From contig NC_011669.1 of NCBI RefSeq assembly GCF_000150955.2, positions 945,667-1,009,666 of the forward strand: a stretch of DNA of 64,000 nt, read 5' to 3'. Source of the DNA: Phaeodactylum tricornutum CCAP 1055/1 (taxonomy: Eukaryota; Bacillariophyta; Bacillariophyceae; Surirellales; Neidiaceae). The notes under the pieces were generated by a model, which had not been told where the DNA came from, ran no database searches, and saw nothing but the letters and a program-made list of their open reading frames with translations. Made by a program: the position numbers and the translations under genes. Below are positions 44,556-54,645 of the stretch, in pieces. Position 1 is the first letter of the stretch. Each line of letters starts with the position of its first letter.

Positions 44556-44565
44556 CTCCCTTCAA
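44556..44565 (-). other. Polypurine tract next to the 3' LTR
   Basis: In element orientation a short purine run (TTGAAGGGAG) directly precedes the 3' LTR, as expected of the primer for plus-strand DNA synthesis in LTR elements. Confidence 0.65.
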
Positions 44566-44646
44566 TCTCGCAGTCTGGGAGTACAAAGTCCAGTCTAGAG
44601 ATTGCCCCAAAGTATGGTGGCGCAGAAGGTACTGTATGGCCGTGGC

Positions 44647-47600
44647 TCAAAACAGAATGTGACTGATGAGGAATTTGTGCTGAGGGCCAGACAGACACTT
44701 AGTGAGCATATCACTGAGATTGGAGCCCGTTGGTTCATGTGCGAGACGCATTGTCCCACTAGCAATGCACTCGCGAACCTTATGGTATGAAATAGCATTG
44801 TGCTTTTTCTTAAGTACCGACGAAGGTATTGTCGAACTTGTGACGACACTCATATTGTCGCAGAAAACATTTGCGGGTCCACAAAGTGGAACACCCAATA
44901 CCCGTAGGTTGTACCGCAAAGCTATGATCATTTCGGAAGCTATGCGCATGGCAACAAACTCCGATCCATATGTCGATCCTTCGACAGTGTTTTGTCTCTT
45001 GGAGTACCAACGTATTGGTGTTCCATTTATAAAAATAAGTATGCCGGTGGTCGATCTCCGCGTGACGTGACAATCTGCATGAGCAGCATCCACAAACACC
45101 GTGATTTGTACTGACCTACCCATAGGTTTTGGCATTGCTGGAGGGAGTTCCTCTACAGCATTTGGGTATTGCTCCTTCCACGTAGGATCGGAGAACTTGA
45201 CCTGAGAAAATTCTCTCATTTTAGGGTCACAGACAAGCTTGGAATTCAAGTGTCGCTTTAAATAGCTGAACATACGAAGCACCGCATTGTAGTGGCCTTC
45301 TCTTGGTTTCGCATTGAAGCGTGACATAAGACCCACTTCTTGGGTAATGTCAATTCGTCCAAGTTCAGATGTCCAGAGAAGGATGCCGATAAGACTCATA
45401 TAAAAGTTCGCTCGGTCATCATCAAGGAAAGCGGACGTATCCACCTCCGGATGGTATCCGGGTATCAAGGGCGTGACAATTCGGTTACTTGTTGAAAGTT
45501 TCAGCCCAAGAGTTTCCTCTATGTTTTTTATCGCGTTGGTTAAGTACTGCTGAGCAGACATGTACCACGCCGACGTACCATCCTTGAATGTGTACGTTCC
45601 AATAGTGGCTCCAAGAAATGTTTCTGGAGCGCTACCACCCTTGAGTGTGTAGGGAATGTTTTCGAGCATTTCTAAAATCGCCCTGGTATTTTCCGAAACA
45701 ACCGTTAGGTCGTCGACGTAGCTTATAATGTACTCGTAGTACTCGCTTTCGTCCTTGCGCTTAGCAGCTCGGTACCACATATCTGGGTCCGCCTTAGAAG
45801 ACACAAAACCCATAGTCCTTAGACTTTGCGCGAGGTGGGAATGCCACGCTGCGCCACTGGACTTTAGTCCATACAGAGCCTTAGCAATGATGACTGTCCA
45901 TCCCTCGAACTCTTCAAACTCAGGGCCAGCAATTGCATAGACCTTTTCACGACAATCGGCATTGACGTAAGCATTACCGATGTCAACTGAGACAAGATCA
46001 AGATTGTTCAGACTGGCAAGTAAGAAACCTAGTCGAACACTCTCCCTTGAAGCAACACTGGAATAAGTATCATCAGTGGGAGGGTCTGTCACATGGCCTC
46101 CAGCAACAAGGCGTGCCTTACGTCGGAAGTCCATTTTGACATCAAAAATAATCCACATGGGGATGCGTTTATAATCCTTGGGAGCTCTTTCTCCCTTCGA
46201 GAGGATAGTGAAGGTCTCCATCTTCTGCAGCGTGCCCATTTCCTTTTGGATGGCTTCAGCCCAGAGATGATTGCCATTCTGTTTGTCCAGCTCGTAAGCG
46301 TGGGCAACGTTCCTTGGAACTTCTATACCGTACTTGTATCGGTTCTTCTTTTTTCGCGTGCGTGCAGCGCGAATCCACCTATCAGCCTTTGTCAGTACCG
46401 ATGGTGCCCAGTAAGAGAAAGCTTTTTCCGACATTAATTCATTGTTGGCTGCATATTTTGCAACTGGGTAAGGATTGCTTTCCTTTAAAGAGGTAAGAGG
46501 CTCCCAGGTGTATTCACCATTGGCCCATTTAACACGGAGGAACCAACCTTTCGTTCGTCCTCGGCCGCCACGTGGGCGCCTTTGATGGTCAACAATATCT
46601 TCAAAAGTATACCATTCATTACCATCATCATCGACTTGCTTATACACAGCGTCAAGCAGAGCATTGTATCCATGAATCTCTTCAGTACCATCATTGAACT
46701 CAACAACATAATTGGTTGTTTCGTTTGAGCCCTTGGGCTGGCCATTTTTATCACGCTTGGTGACTTTGTCTAGATGTTGTATACCTCCCTTAGTAAGGAG
46801 TACTTCGCTGCCGACAAGGAGATCCGACGAACCAGACTCTTTTTCGTCGTCGTTACCGTAGTAATCATCAACTGATAGTCCTGGTTCCACTTGGTCATGG
46901 TCGGCTCCCTCATTTAAGTCATACAGAACATGTCTATTACGGACTCCTGGATCTTCAGGTTCACCAGTTTTTCTGGCAACCTTCATTGCTTCATCTCGTC
47001 GTAACGAGGCAGCTTGCTTTTTAGTGCTGTGAGCAAAATCAGTAGGCTGATAAATCTCCCTTATCATAGCATCAAAAGCTGTAAGAGAGGTTTGCAAAGC
47101 AGTCGAATCAACTTTGTGAAGTGGTGTGACTGTGGAACGCGTTATCACGGTTCCTTTGTCTGTTAGGACATAGTAGCACATAGCTTGTCCAACATTTGTT
47201 GCAATACCAAGCCACCGACCAACTTTAGCCTTAGCTTGTGGAAATTTAATTTCAGGATTGTCAAAATATTGTACCGGTTCGTAGAACTCGAAATCCAACA
47301 ATTCTGAAATATCGCTCGTGTCACCTGTCATAACCGTTAAGGGCGTTTGCCAATTTAAGGCTTTGCGAGCGGTATTATTACGCACAATTACCACGTAGGT
47401 AATGGCGTAGTCCCAAAGCTGTTCTGGACATTGTGTCGTTTCCATAACAAGTCGTGTCTGGATCCGAACCGCACCGAATTCGTGTTCGCAACGGTTTTGC
47501 CACGGTGAGTATGGTTCCGTGACTGTGACTTTTATCCAGTGACCGGAAGTGATTTTCTTCCATTTGCTTAAGGTTTCCACTTTTGCGTTGTCGGTGTGAA

Positions 47601-48900
47601 TTTGTGCCGGAATTCCTATATCTTGTATAATTGACGCAAGACCTTGGTCTGCTTCGGATTCCGCTTTCATAAGAAAGTGGTATACAAAGTAAGAATCACC
47701 ACATACAAACCCTTGGGTATGCGTGTGTCCTCGGGAGGATTTAACAGTAGATTTGAAAGTGTCGCTATATAACGTACACTTCAACCGGCGGTATCGCAAT
47801 TGTTCAAACTTCGTTTTAAAACGTCGATGCAGTGGCATTTTGCCAGAGCGTTCCGCAAGTTGTGTTGTAGCTTCCAGTGTTCGGTCAACTACTTCCATAG
47901 GAACATGTCCCAGGATGCGGCGAAGTTTGTCTCGATCGACATCTAGATCCCGTGGGCTAGATTTTGAAACCCGTGCAGTAGCATATTTGATCTCGCGTAC
48001 GACATCATGTGGGTTCATAACATTATTGTTTGCCGGTAGAACCGGGAACTCCTTAGAGTCAGGGAGAGAGAAATACCCATGGTAAAAGTTCTCCTCATCC
48101 TCATTATCAGTTGCGGTATAGCGTGCATTCCGTTGTCGGTCATGACGCGTGTAGCGCTGCTCATTATCCTCCCAGTCTTTGCTGTTTGGATCCCAGGGTT
48201 GATCAGATGTAAGATCAATGTGCAGGCAGTTCTCAAGCTCATGGCGAGTAGGTACTCGTGAGTACAACAATGATGTGCGTCCCTTCAATGCAAAAGGAAT
48301 GTAGTCGCCATCAATTGTTTCAATTCCGTGAAGAGATTTCCCTTGGGATAAAAACTTCGGAATGTCATCAGTCTGATGTCCGGCGTGCCGAATCTGATTC
48401 AAGTTGATGAGAGATGTGGACTGTGTAGGCCCAAGATTCAAAGCTTCATGGAAAACCAGAATAACGGTGGTTCCGTCATCGTAGTCATATGCTGTAGCAG
48501 CCGTCACAACTGGAATTCGATCAAGAGTATCACCACTGTCATGAAAACCTCGCAGACTCACATATCAACCTGTATGAGCAAGTACAGTATAGCCTGAACC
48601 AATGCAAATTGTGTCGGCACCAGTATCAATGGCAGCTTCGCCCCATGTTGAACGGCCGGTAGGATTTCGTGTGCGATTCTTACAAATGCGTCTTATTGTT
48701 GCATCCGCAAGCCGTAGTTCTGACATGCGCCAAGGAGTGACTTTGTTTTCTTCTGAACTGCATACCATACGATTAAAGGAGACCCTGTCAGCAGATCGCC
48801 CAAATAGGGTACCTGCTCCATATGTAGGTTTCTTAAGCGTATCTTCAAGTTCCAAATGAAGTGGTGTATCGTTCGCCTCAGGCTGGCCTGAAGCCAAGTC
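44647..48900 (-). other. pol-like region of the young copia element
   Basis: Approximate limits. In element order it holds an aspartic protease, an integrase core (about 47.4-47.8 kb; with HTDNAKVE and the later ENRCEHEF-like turn NRCEHEFGA), a copia-type reverse transcriptase (about 45.5-46.3 kb, with SYVDDL) and RNase H (about 44.7-45.1 kb, with VFVDAAHAD). Long uninterrupted coding stretches agree with a young age. Confidence 0.85.
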
Positions 48901-50452
48901 CTTGTCACCATCTGCTTTAAATATTTCAGTAGACATTGACCTTAAATCAGGCGAGTAGGACTCAACGCTTGCGTTAGAGTTATCCGTACTACTAGTCTTG
49001 GCTCTTTTAGCCGTGCGCGGGTCCGTAGACGCTCTACGCTTTGCCGCTTTGATGGCATCCTTTATCTCGGGAGACAATTCATCCCAGATGTCCTTGCGGA
49101 GTTGAGTACTAGGAGCATTGTTTCCTTTGCCCGACTCTTTGTTACCTTTGCCTTGGCTTTGGTATTCCGAGCGCTTGCGCCGGTTGTTTTTGTTGTTCCT
49201 GTTTTTCGACAAGCCCGTAGCCTGACGAATGTTTCGGGAATCCTTACCGTCCTTGCTCGTGAGCTTGGCGGCTTGAGTACGCATGTACGTGACAACGCGT
49301 TCGAACTTCCATTCATTTAGGTTAGCTTCAGCAGCTGCCTTGAATGCCATAAGTTCAGGATCAACAATTCCCTGTAGGAAAAAGTTTGTTTTCTGTGAGT
49401 CCGTGTAGGCCTCTTTGTTGCGAGCCAATATGTTGTTACCAGTAAGATGCTTTTGAACATACTTGGTAAAAGTGAAGTTCCGGGATTGTCCGGTATACTT
49501 CGCTGTCAGAATTGTAGTGCGAGCTTCTTCCGTGGTTAAGCCCACCTGACTGGCTCCTTCATAGAACGCACACAAGGTGATCCAGGCATGACGGCCATTT
49601 TTTGAAACCTCGTAAGGTTCGATAAGGCCCCATGCATCTCCCCCGCTCGTGAGCGACTTGAGCATAAAAAAGATATTTGAATTGCGAACTGACTTAACGT
49701 TCCAGTCATATTTAAATGAATCAGGTTCGTCATTGATGTCATTGTAGGTCGCTGTTGGTTCTGAACGGGAATATCGCTCCGAGTCATGTGAGATGCAGGC
49801 ATCAAAAGATTGCCCACTTGCTCCGGCCCATGCCTCAAAACTGTATCGAAAGGCGAGCCACTTCTTCTGTGTACCATCAAAGGGATCAGGCACCAGACTG
49901 GAGACTGACTTGTCTGTTTTGTTGGTCTCGGAGGTTCCAAATGGAGACGCTTGCGCCTTCATCTGCATTTCCAATTGCATAACTGGAATTGTCCATTCTT
50001 GGGTAATATTTACGTTGTCGGGTTGACTACGTAACCATGTAGCAAATGCCCGTAGGCGAGCCCTGTAAACTGTTGCAAACAAAAGCTTGTTGCAAAGATC
50101 ATTGATGTCACTCATAGAAATAAGCAAGAAATCATTTGCGGTCTCCAAACCTTCGTTTTGGAGTGACTTCACATGGATATCTCCAAATCCCATAGACACT
50201 TTCAAGGGCTTTCTTGTCCTCAAAAAAGTTTGGGTTGTACTTGAAATCAATGTCGGTATCAATCTTGTACGACTCGATCTCAGACTGTGAGTCATTGTCA
50301 TCGCCCATGGACGATGGTTGCGTCTCATTGTCACTGTCCTTGGACGACGACTCAACGGCCTCAAAGGGCGTTTCTTCTTCCACTCGCTCCTCCGGCACCG
50401 TTTCGGTCGCTCCCTTCCGGGTAGGACCGGTTGCCTTGCGAACTCGGGCCAT
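48900..50452 (-). other. gag-like region of the young copia element
   Basis: Approximate limits. The predicted polypeptide is hydrophilic, with an acidic, Ser-rich beginning and a Lys/Arg/Asn-rich stretch in the later third, as expected of a nucleocapsid. No clear CCHC zinc knuckle was seen. Assignment rests mainly on its position between the 5' LTR and the pol-like region. Confidence 0.7.
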
Positions 50453-50537
50453 GGCTCAGTTCAAAAAGAGAGACAATCGTGTAAAGTAAGAACGTTGGCG
50501 AGAGCAACGCCAGCGATGATTGCTGGGTCTGATAAAC

Positions 50538-51367
50538 TAACGGATTCTTCAATACTCACGCAATGTATTGTTGATACAAAGAGAGAGTAAGATGAATAAA
50601 GGGGAAAGCCTCGTAAGGCCCCGATTGTATTGTAATTAATCGGTAACTCAATCGGTTTGACCTCGACTGAATTTAGAATTGAGAATTGTGAGTAGAGACA
50701 AATATGGATGTAATCTTTTCGAGTGCAAACAAATCCCTTGGAGCTCCCTTAGGAGTCTCAGTAGAATCAGTACTACTCTCCACGGATAGTCACATCACTG
50801 GGATAGTAATGTTCTGGTCAATCGTATTCAAGGAGACCGTAGCCTCTGTACTGTCTTCTATGCGTTGATCCCGCAGAATCCAGATGACTGCAAATGAATG
50901 CATATGAATGCATATGAATACAAATGAATGCAGATGAATGCAGATGAACATGAGACCCTTTGATTGTGTGCAGACTTATCTGCTTCGATTCAATCCCAGT
51001 TTGTAGACGTGGAGAAGGTATTTTCTTTACCTCTCAAGGGACGACCATAATAGAGAAAATCGCTTATGTAAAGATGATTTCTTGGTCGGCAAGACATGTC
51101 GTCTTGCGTGTCACAACTGCTGCATCCTTAGATGCACACACGTGTCACTTCGCACTGCCTTCGCAAATGACATTTCGGTAATGACCCGAAAAACATTGCC
51201 TCTATCCGCAGCGTCGTACAGACGACGACTGGGACAGTAATAAGGCTGGCAAACATGGCCAATATTCAGAGCTAGGCACTATGCTAGTTGAATGTTCCAA
51301 CAACAATAGCTATGACAATTGCTCACCTTAGTGGCAAATTGCAGTATTGCGTGGCTATACTTTATCA
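50538..51367 (-). repeat. 5' LTR of the young copia element
   Basis: 830 bp, the same length as 43726-44555. Immediately downstream in element orientation is a TATCAGA-containing stretch. It partly resembles the primer-binding sites of copia elements that use initiator-Met tRNA, but the match is short. Confidence 0.95.
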
Positions 51368-51590
51368 TTGTGTCTTGCTGATCCAGATGTATGGCTGTGT
51401 CCAGCACAAAAGGGCAATTGTGTAGAACATTGTGAATATGTGCTGATCAATACTGGCAACTTCCTTTGTATCAGTTCAGATCCGAGAAAAATCCTAGATT
51501 CTAGTGGAAAGCATTTAAGTTTGTCAATGTCAAGTATCTCCTGGCTTCTGAAGACAGCACGAGGTGATCAAGACTTGTCTGGCTTCTAAC
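51368..51590 (+). mobile_element. Old copia relic, right part
   Basis: The continuation of the decayed plus-strand copia relic beyond the inserted young element, with resemblance to the same reverse-transcriptase region (a LADPDVW segment). It fades into unrecognisable sequence after about 51590. Confidence 0.7.
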
Positions 51591-52634
51591 AAAGAGATAC
51601 AAACTAACAAAAATGGTTTTCACACAATTGTTGTTAAGATTTATAAACTCTAAACTAAAGAGCTAATCTGTTCACTTTCCATTTGGCCCCACAATCTGCC
51701 AAGCGCCATTGTGGTCCATTTCACTATTCTCCATGGTGTTATACACGGCACCGTGGGCACATTCATCATAGTTACCATGCTCCTTAGCATGGCAATGATC
51801 AAGTCCCGAAACAGTCACATCATGTTTCTGAGTACTCAACTGGGTTTGTGCCTGTCCAAAACCATCCGTGTCGGGATTTGTGGCCAAACATACAAGAGTA
51901 GTTTTGACAGGCTTGCCTTGGGTGCCACAACCCAAGTAGTGCGCGCCATCGCGCAAACCGGTACTCAAAAATGTCATTTCACAATCATAATTTAGGAGCT
52001 AATATTGTGCCATTCTTGTTGCTGGATAATCCAACAAAACAGCAATGGTCAATGAGCTCCACAAATTGTGTTAAAAATGTTGAACAAGACTTGCATGAGA
52101 TTGGAAGGGCTTTAAGCAATCATGCAGTGTCTCCAATGTTGACCAGATATTGCGCCAAGTTAGATGTATTTGCTAGTCTTGATCCTGATTGCGCTAATTA
52201 TTTCCAGTCACATCGGATAATTTTGAATGGGCAGTTGAGCTTGGTTGAATTGACATCATGTGCAAAGTGTCTACATTGTCCTCATCTCTTGCAATGCCGT
52301 GCGAGGGACATTTAACTGCTGTTTTCAGTATCTTTGCTTGTTTGAAATCTTAGACTTGGTCACACTTGATTTTTGATGATAATTATGCTGTAACCCTAAC
52401 AACCCCACGTCAAGCGTCTGTCTTGTGAACGGTAAGACTAAGAATGGTCTGCTCACAGTCAGGCAGATCATGGTATAATTTGTGTTTTGCTCCTTCGTAA
52501 CTGCACTAGAGTGATCTTGTCCTATTCTAGAGTACGATTCTAGTCGGTTATCGCTGCAGTTTTCGAAGACTTCAGACAGGTCCCAGTCTCACCTTAATAG
52601 GCCGCTGAAAACGATAACAATATCGGTCCACAAT
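51591..52634. other. No recognised gene; two orphan open frames
   Basis: A plus-strand frame (51971-52315) and a minus-strand frame (51672-51977, about 101 residues, rich in Gly, His and Cys) have protein-like composition but match no family I know. They may be further decayed transposon sequence. The last 300 bp lead to the TBC gene and should contain its promoter. Confidence 0.35.
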
Positions 52635-54299
52635 ATGATATTTGCTCAAGAAGCCGGTGACTCGACAGAAATTGTCCGCGCCATATACGAAGCGTTGTCC
52701 ACGTTGCCAGACGTGTCTCTGCTTTCCCAACCTGAAACAGACAAAGAGGAGGCCTCGCCACCAAGCATCACTTTTCAACCAGAGATATGCAGATCAACGT
52801 CGTCAAACCTGTCTATCGGCAAACGATACAATGCACCTTGTGAGCAGCCGAGCCCTTTCGAAATTTCTTTGTCTACTTTCCCTGCTTTCCTTTCTTTTGT
52901 GTTGGACTTTCTTGGAGATCCGGTAGCGGTTTGTCGGTTCAAGATGGTAAACCGTTTGTGTTTGAAATACGTGGATGAGCATGAGCATGTCCTTATGAGA
53001 GACGCCGTCCGTCTTGGAGGCCTGCAGATTAATGTACGTCCGAGCTTCTGGTTATGGGTTACGCTTGAAAAAGACAGCAGGGAATCTTGCCATAGGAAAG
53101 AGGACCCCGACGACAATGTCATAATGGGAGCGCGAAACGAATTGACGCTCCTAGAGCGGAAAGGCAGGGAAGGCAAGTGGAACAACGTGATCCATAGAGA
53201 TGTGTTACGGTCGTTTGGCAACTTACCTCCGCACAAATCTGGGGCCCGCCTACGTACGGACTCGATTGTCCGTGCGCTTGCAACTTGGGGCAGGAGTAGA
53301 ATACTGAAGAGTGGTATTCGGGGATCCGGCGACCCGCCGCCGCCTTCGCATTCCTTTTATGAAGAAGATGATGACGATGTCAGTTTGGCTCCGACGGACA
53401 CCGTTAGCGACTGGGGTGCCGTTTCCCCTGTCGGAAGCGTTACAGGCTCATTCTGCAGCACACGACTAGACGGTCGTCATACCAAAAAGTTCGAGAGACA
53501 AGCTGAAGCCCAGGAGCTCGCGCTTGGTGGAAGCGCACTGTCAGATATCGCAAAAGCTCGATTACAGGAAAAGTTGAGCTTCATTCTCCATGTACTTGCA
53601 GCTACTTATAGCAATGTAGGATATTGCCAGGGAATGGATTATGTTGCAGCTCATCTTCTTCGAATCCTGGAAGACACTATTCGTTGGAAGGCTGTCACAG
53701 GAAACCTTCCTTCTGTAATTCAATTCGAGCCGTCAAGCATGATTGGTCACGACAATCCCGATCAATCGCTATCGGATATGTATGCGGAAGTCGATAAAAG
53801 TTCGGTGGTCGAAGAAACATGTTTTCGAGTCATGGATTCGTTCTTTACTACGTACGGTCTTCGACATTTCTACTGGCCAGAGTTGCGGTGTCTGAAGACG
53901 TGCTGCTTGGTCTTCGAGAAACTTGTCCAAATCAAACTCCCAGTTCTTGCTGACCACTTCGAGCATCACGAGCTGAACATCGGACTGTTTGCATTGGGAT
54001 GGTTTCAGACACTATTTTTGTACTTGCCATCTATGCCTGCAGCAACTGTTTGTCACATGTGGGACATTTGGTTGGTTGAGAGGAACTTCAAAATCTTCTT
54101 TAGAGTCGGCACTGCTATTTTGTTTCTTTGCCAGCCTGTTCTTTTGAACAATGAGCTCGAAGGTATGATGGGATATCTCAATACTTTCCCTGATGCTACA
54201 CTGTTAAGCCCAGATATTCTCATTGCATGCGCATTGCAAATCAAAGTTACAAATCGAATGCTCACACAGATTGAATGCGACTTATATCAAAAGTTGTAA
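52635..54299 (+). CDS. TBC-domain Rab GTPase-activating protein
   Basis: A single exon of 554 residues. TBC proteins switch off Rab GTPases in membrane traffic. The dual-finger motifs are present: HRDVLRSF with the Arg finger at about residue 192, and YCQGMDYVA with the Gln finger at about 332. The later conserved segments FYWPEL, LADHFEHHELN, WFQTLFLYLP and MWDIWL follow in the usual order. Residues about 75-120 (PFEISLSTFPAFLSFVLDFL...VNRLC) resemble an F-box-like helical segment, as in some protist TBC proteins, but this is weak. A Ser/Asp-rich insertion (about 235-275) separates the Arg finger from the rest of the domain. The catalytic residues are intact, so GAP activity is expected; the target Rab is unknown. 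The start is the first ATG in the frame. Confidence 0.92.
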   Translation: MIFAQEAGDSTEIVRAIYEALSTLPDVSLLSQPETDKEEASPPSITFQPEICRSTSSNLSIGKRYNAPCEQPSPFEISLSTFPAFLSFVLDFLGDPVAVCRFKMVNRLCLKYVDEHEHVLMRDAVRLGGLQINVRPSFWLWVTLEKDSRESCHRKEDPDDNVIMGARNELTLLERKGREGKWNNVIHRDVLRSFGNLPPHKSGARLRTDSIVRALATWGRSRILKSGIRGSGDPPPPSHSFYEEDDDDVSLAPTDTVSDWGAVSPVGSVTGSFCSTRLDGRHTKKFERQAEAQELALGGSALSDIAKARLQEKLSFILHVLAATYSNVGYCQGMDYVAAHLLRILEDTIRWKAVTGNLPSVIQFEPSSMIGHDNPDQSLSDMYAEVDKSSVVEETCFRVMDSFFTTYGLRHFYWPELRCLKTCCLVFEKLVQIKLPVLADHFEHHELNIGLFALGWFQTLFLYLPSMPAATVCHMWDIWLVERNFKIFFRVGTAILFLCQPVLLNNELEGMMGYLNTFPDATLLSPDILIACALQIKVTNRMLTQIECDLYQKL

Positions 54300-54343
54300 C
54301 ATATTGTTTATCTCATCTGAAATTGGTTGACCATGACAGCGTC

Positions 54344-54645
54344 CTTTCTTTGCTGCAAGTGTCATGATCTTCATTCTAGAACATGATTAATACATCGCTG
54401 GGGGGCGACGACAACCATCGTCCGCGCATGGGTCGAAAACACGACCTTTTTTATGAATTCAAAAAGCTGATTGATCAGAGCGGCGTCTTTCCTGCTTTCT
54501 TTGCTGCAAGTGCGATGATCTTCATTTTAGATCATTACTAACACATCGCTCGGGGGCGACGACAACCATCGTCCGCGCATGGGTCGACAACACGACCTGT
54601 GTTTATGAATTCACAAAGTTGATTGATCAGAGCGGCGTCTTTTCT
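54344..54645. repeat. 151-bp tandem duplication at the 3' end of the hydrolase gene
   Basis: Two direct copies (about 54344-54494 and 54495-54645), roughly 90 % alike. The right copy contains the last 36 codons or so, the stop codon and 43 bp of 3' flank of the minus-strand gene at 54538-57363. The left copy lies downstream of that gene and repeats this end. The duplication therefore placed a spare C-terminus in the 3' UTR. Confidence 0.85.

Larger units (their letters stand above)
43726..51367 (-). mobile_element. Young Ty1/copia LTR retrotransposon (diatom CoDi-like)
   Basis: A 7,642-bp element in minus orientation with two 830-bp LTRs (43726-44555 and 50538-51367) that differ at one position seen by eye. 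Part order from its 5' end (right side): LTR, gag-like region, protease, integrase, reverse transcriptase, RNase H, polypurine tract, LTR. Integrase before reverse transcriptase identifies copia rather than gypsy. The same 4-bp word, TTGT, flanks both outer ends. It sits inside the reverse-transcriptase region of an older copia relic. It looks nearly whole, with about two breaks in the coding region. The LTR identity implies a recent insertion. Confidence 0.93.
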
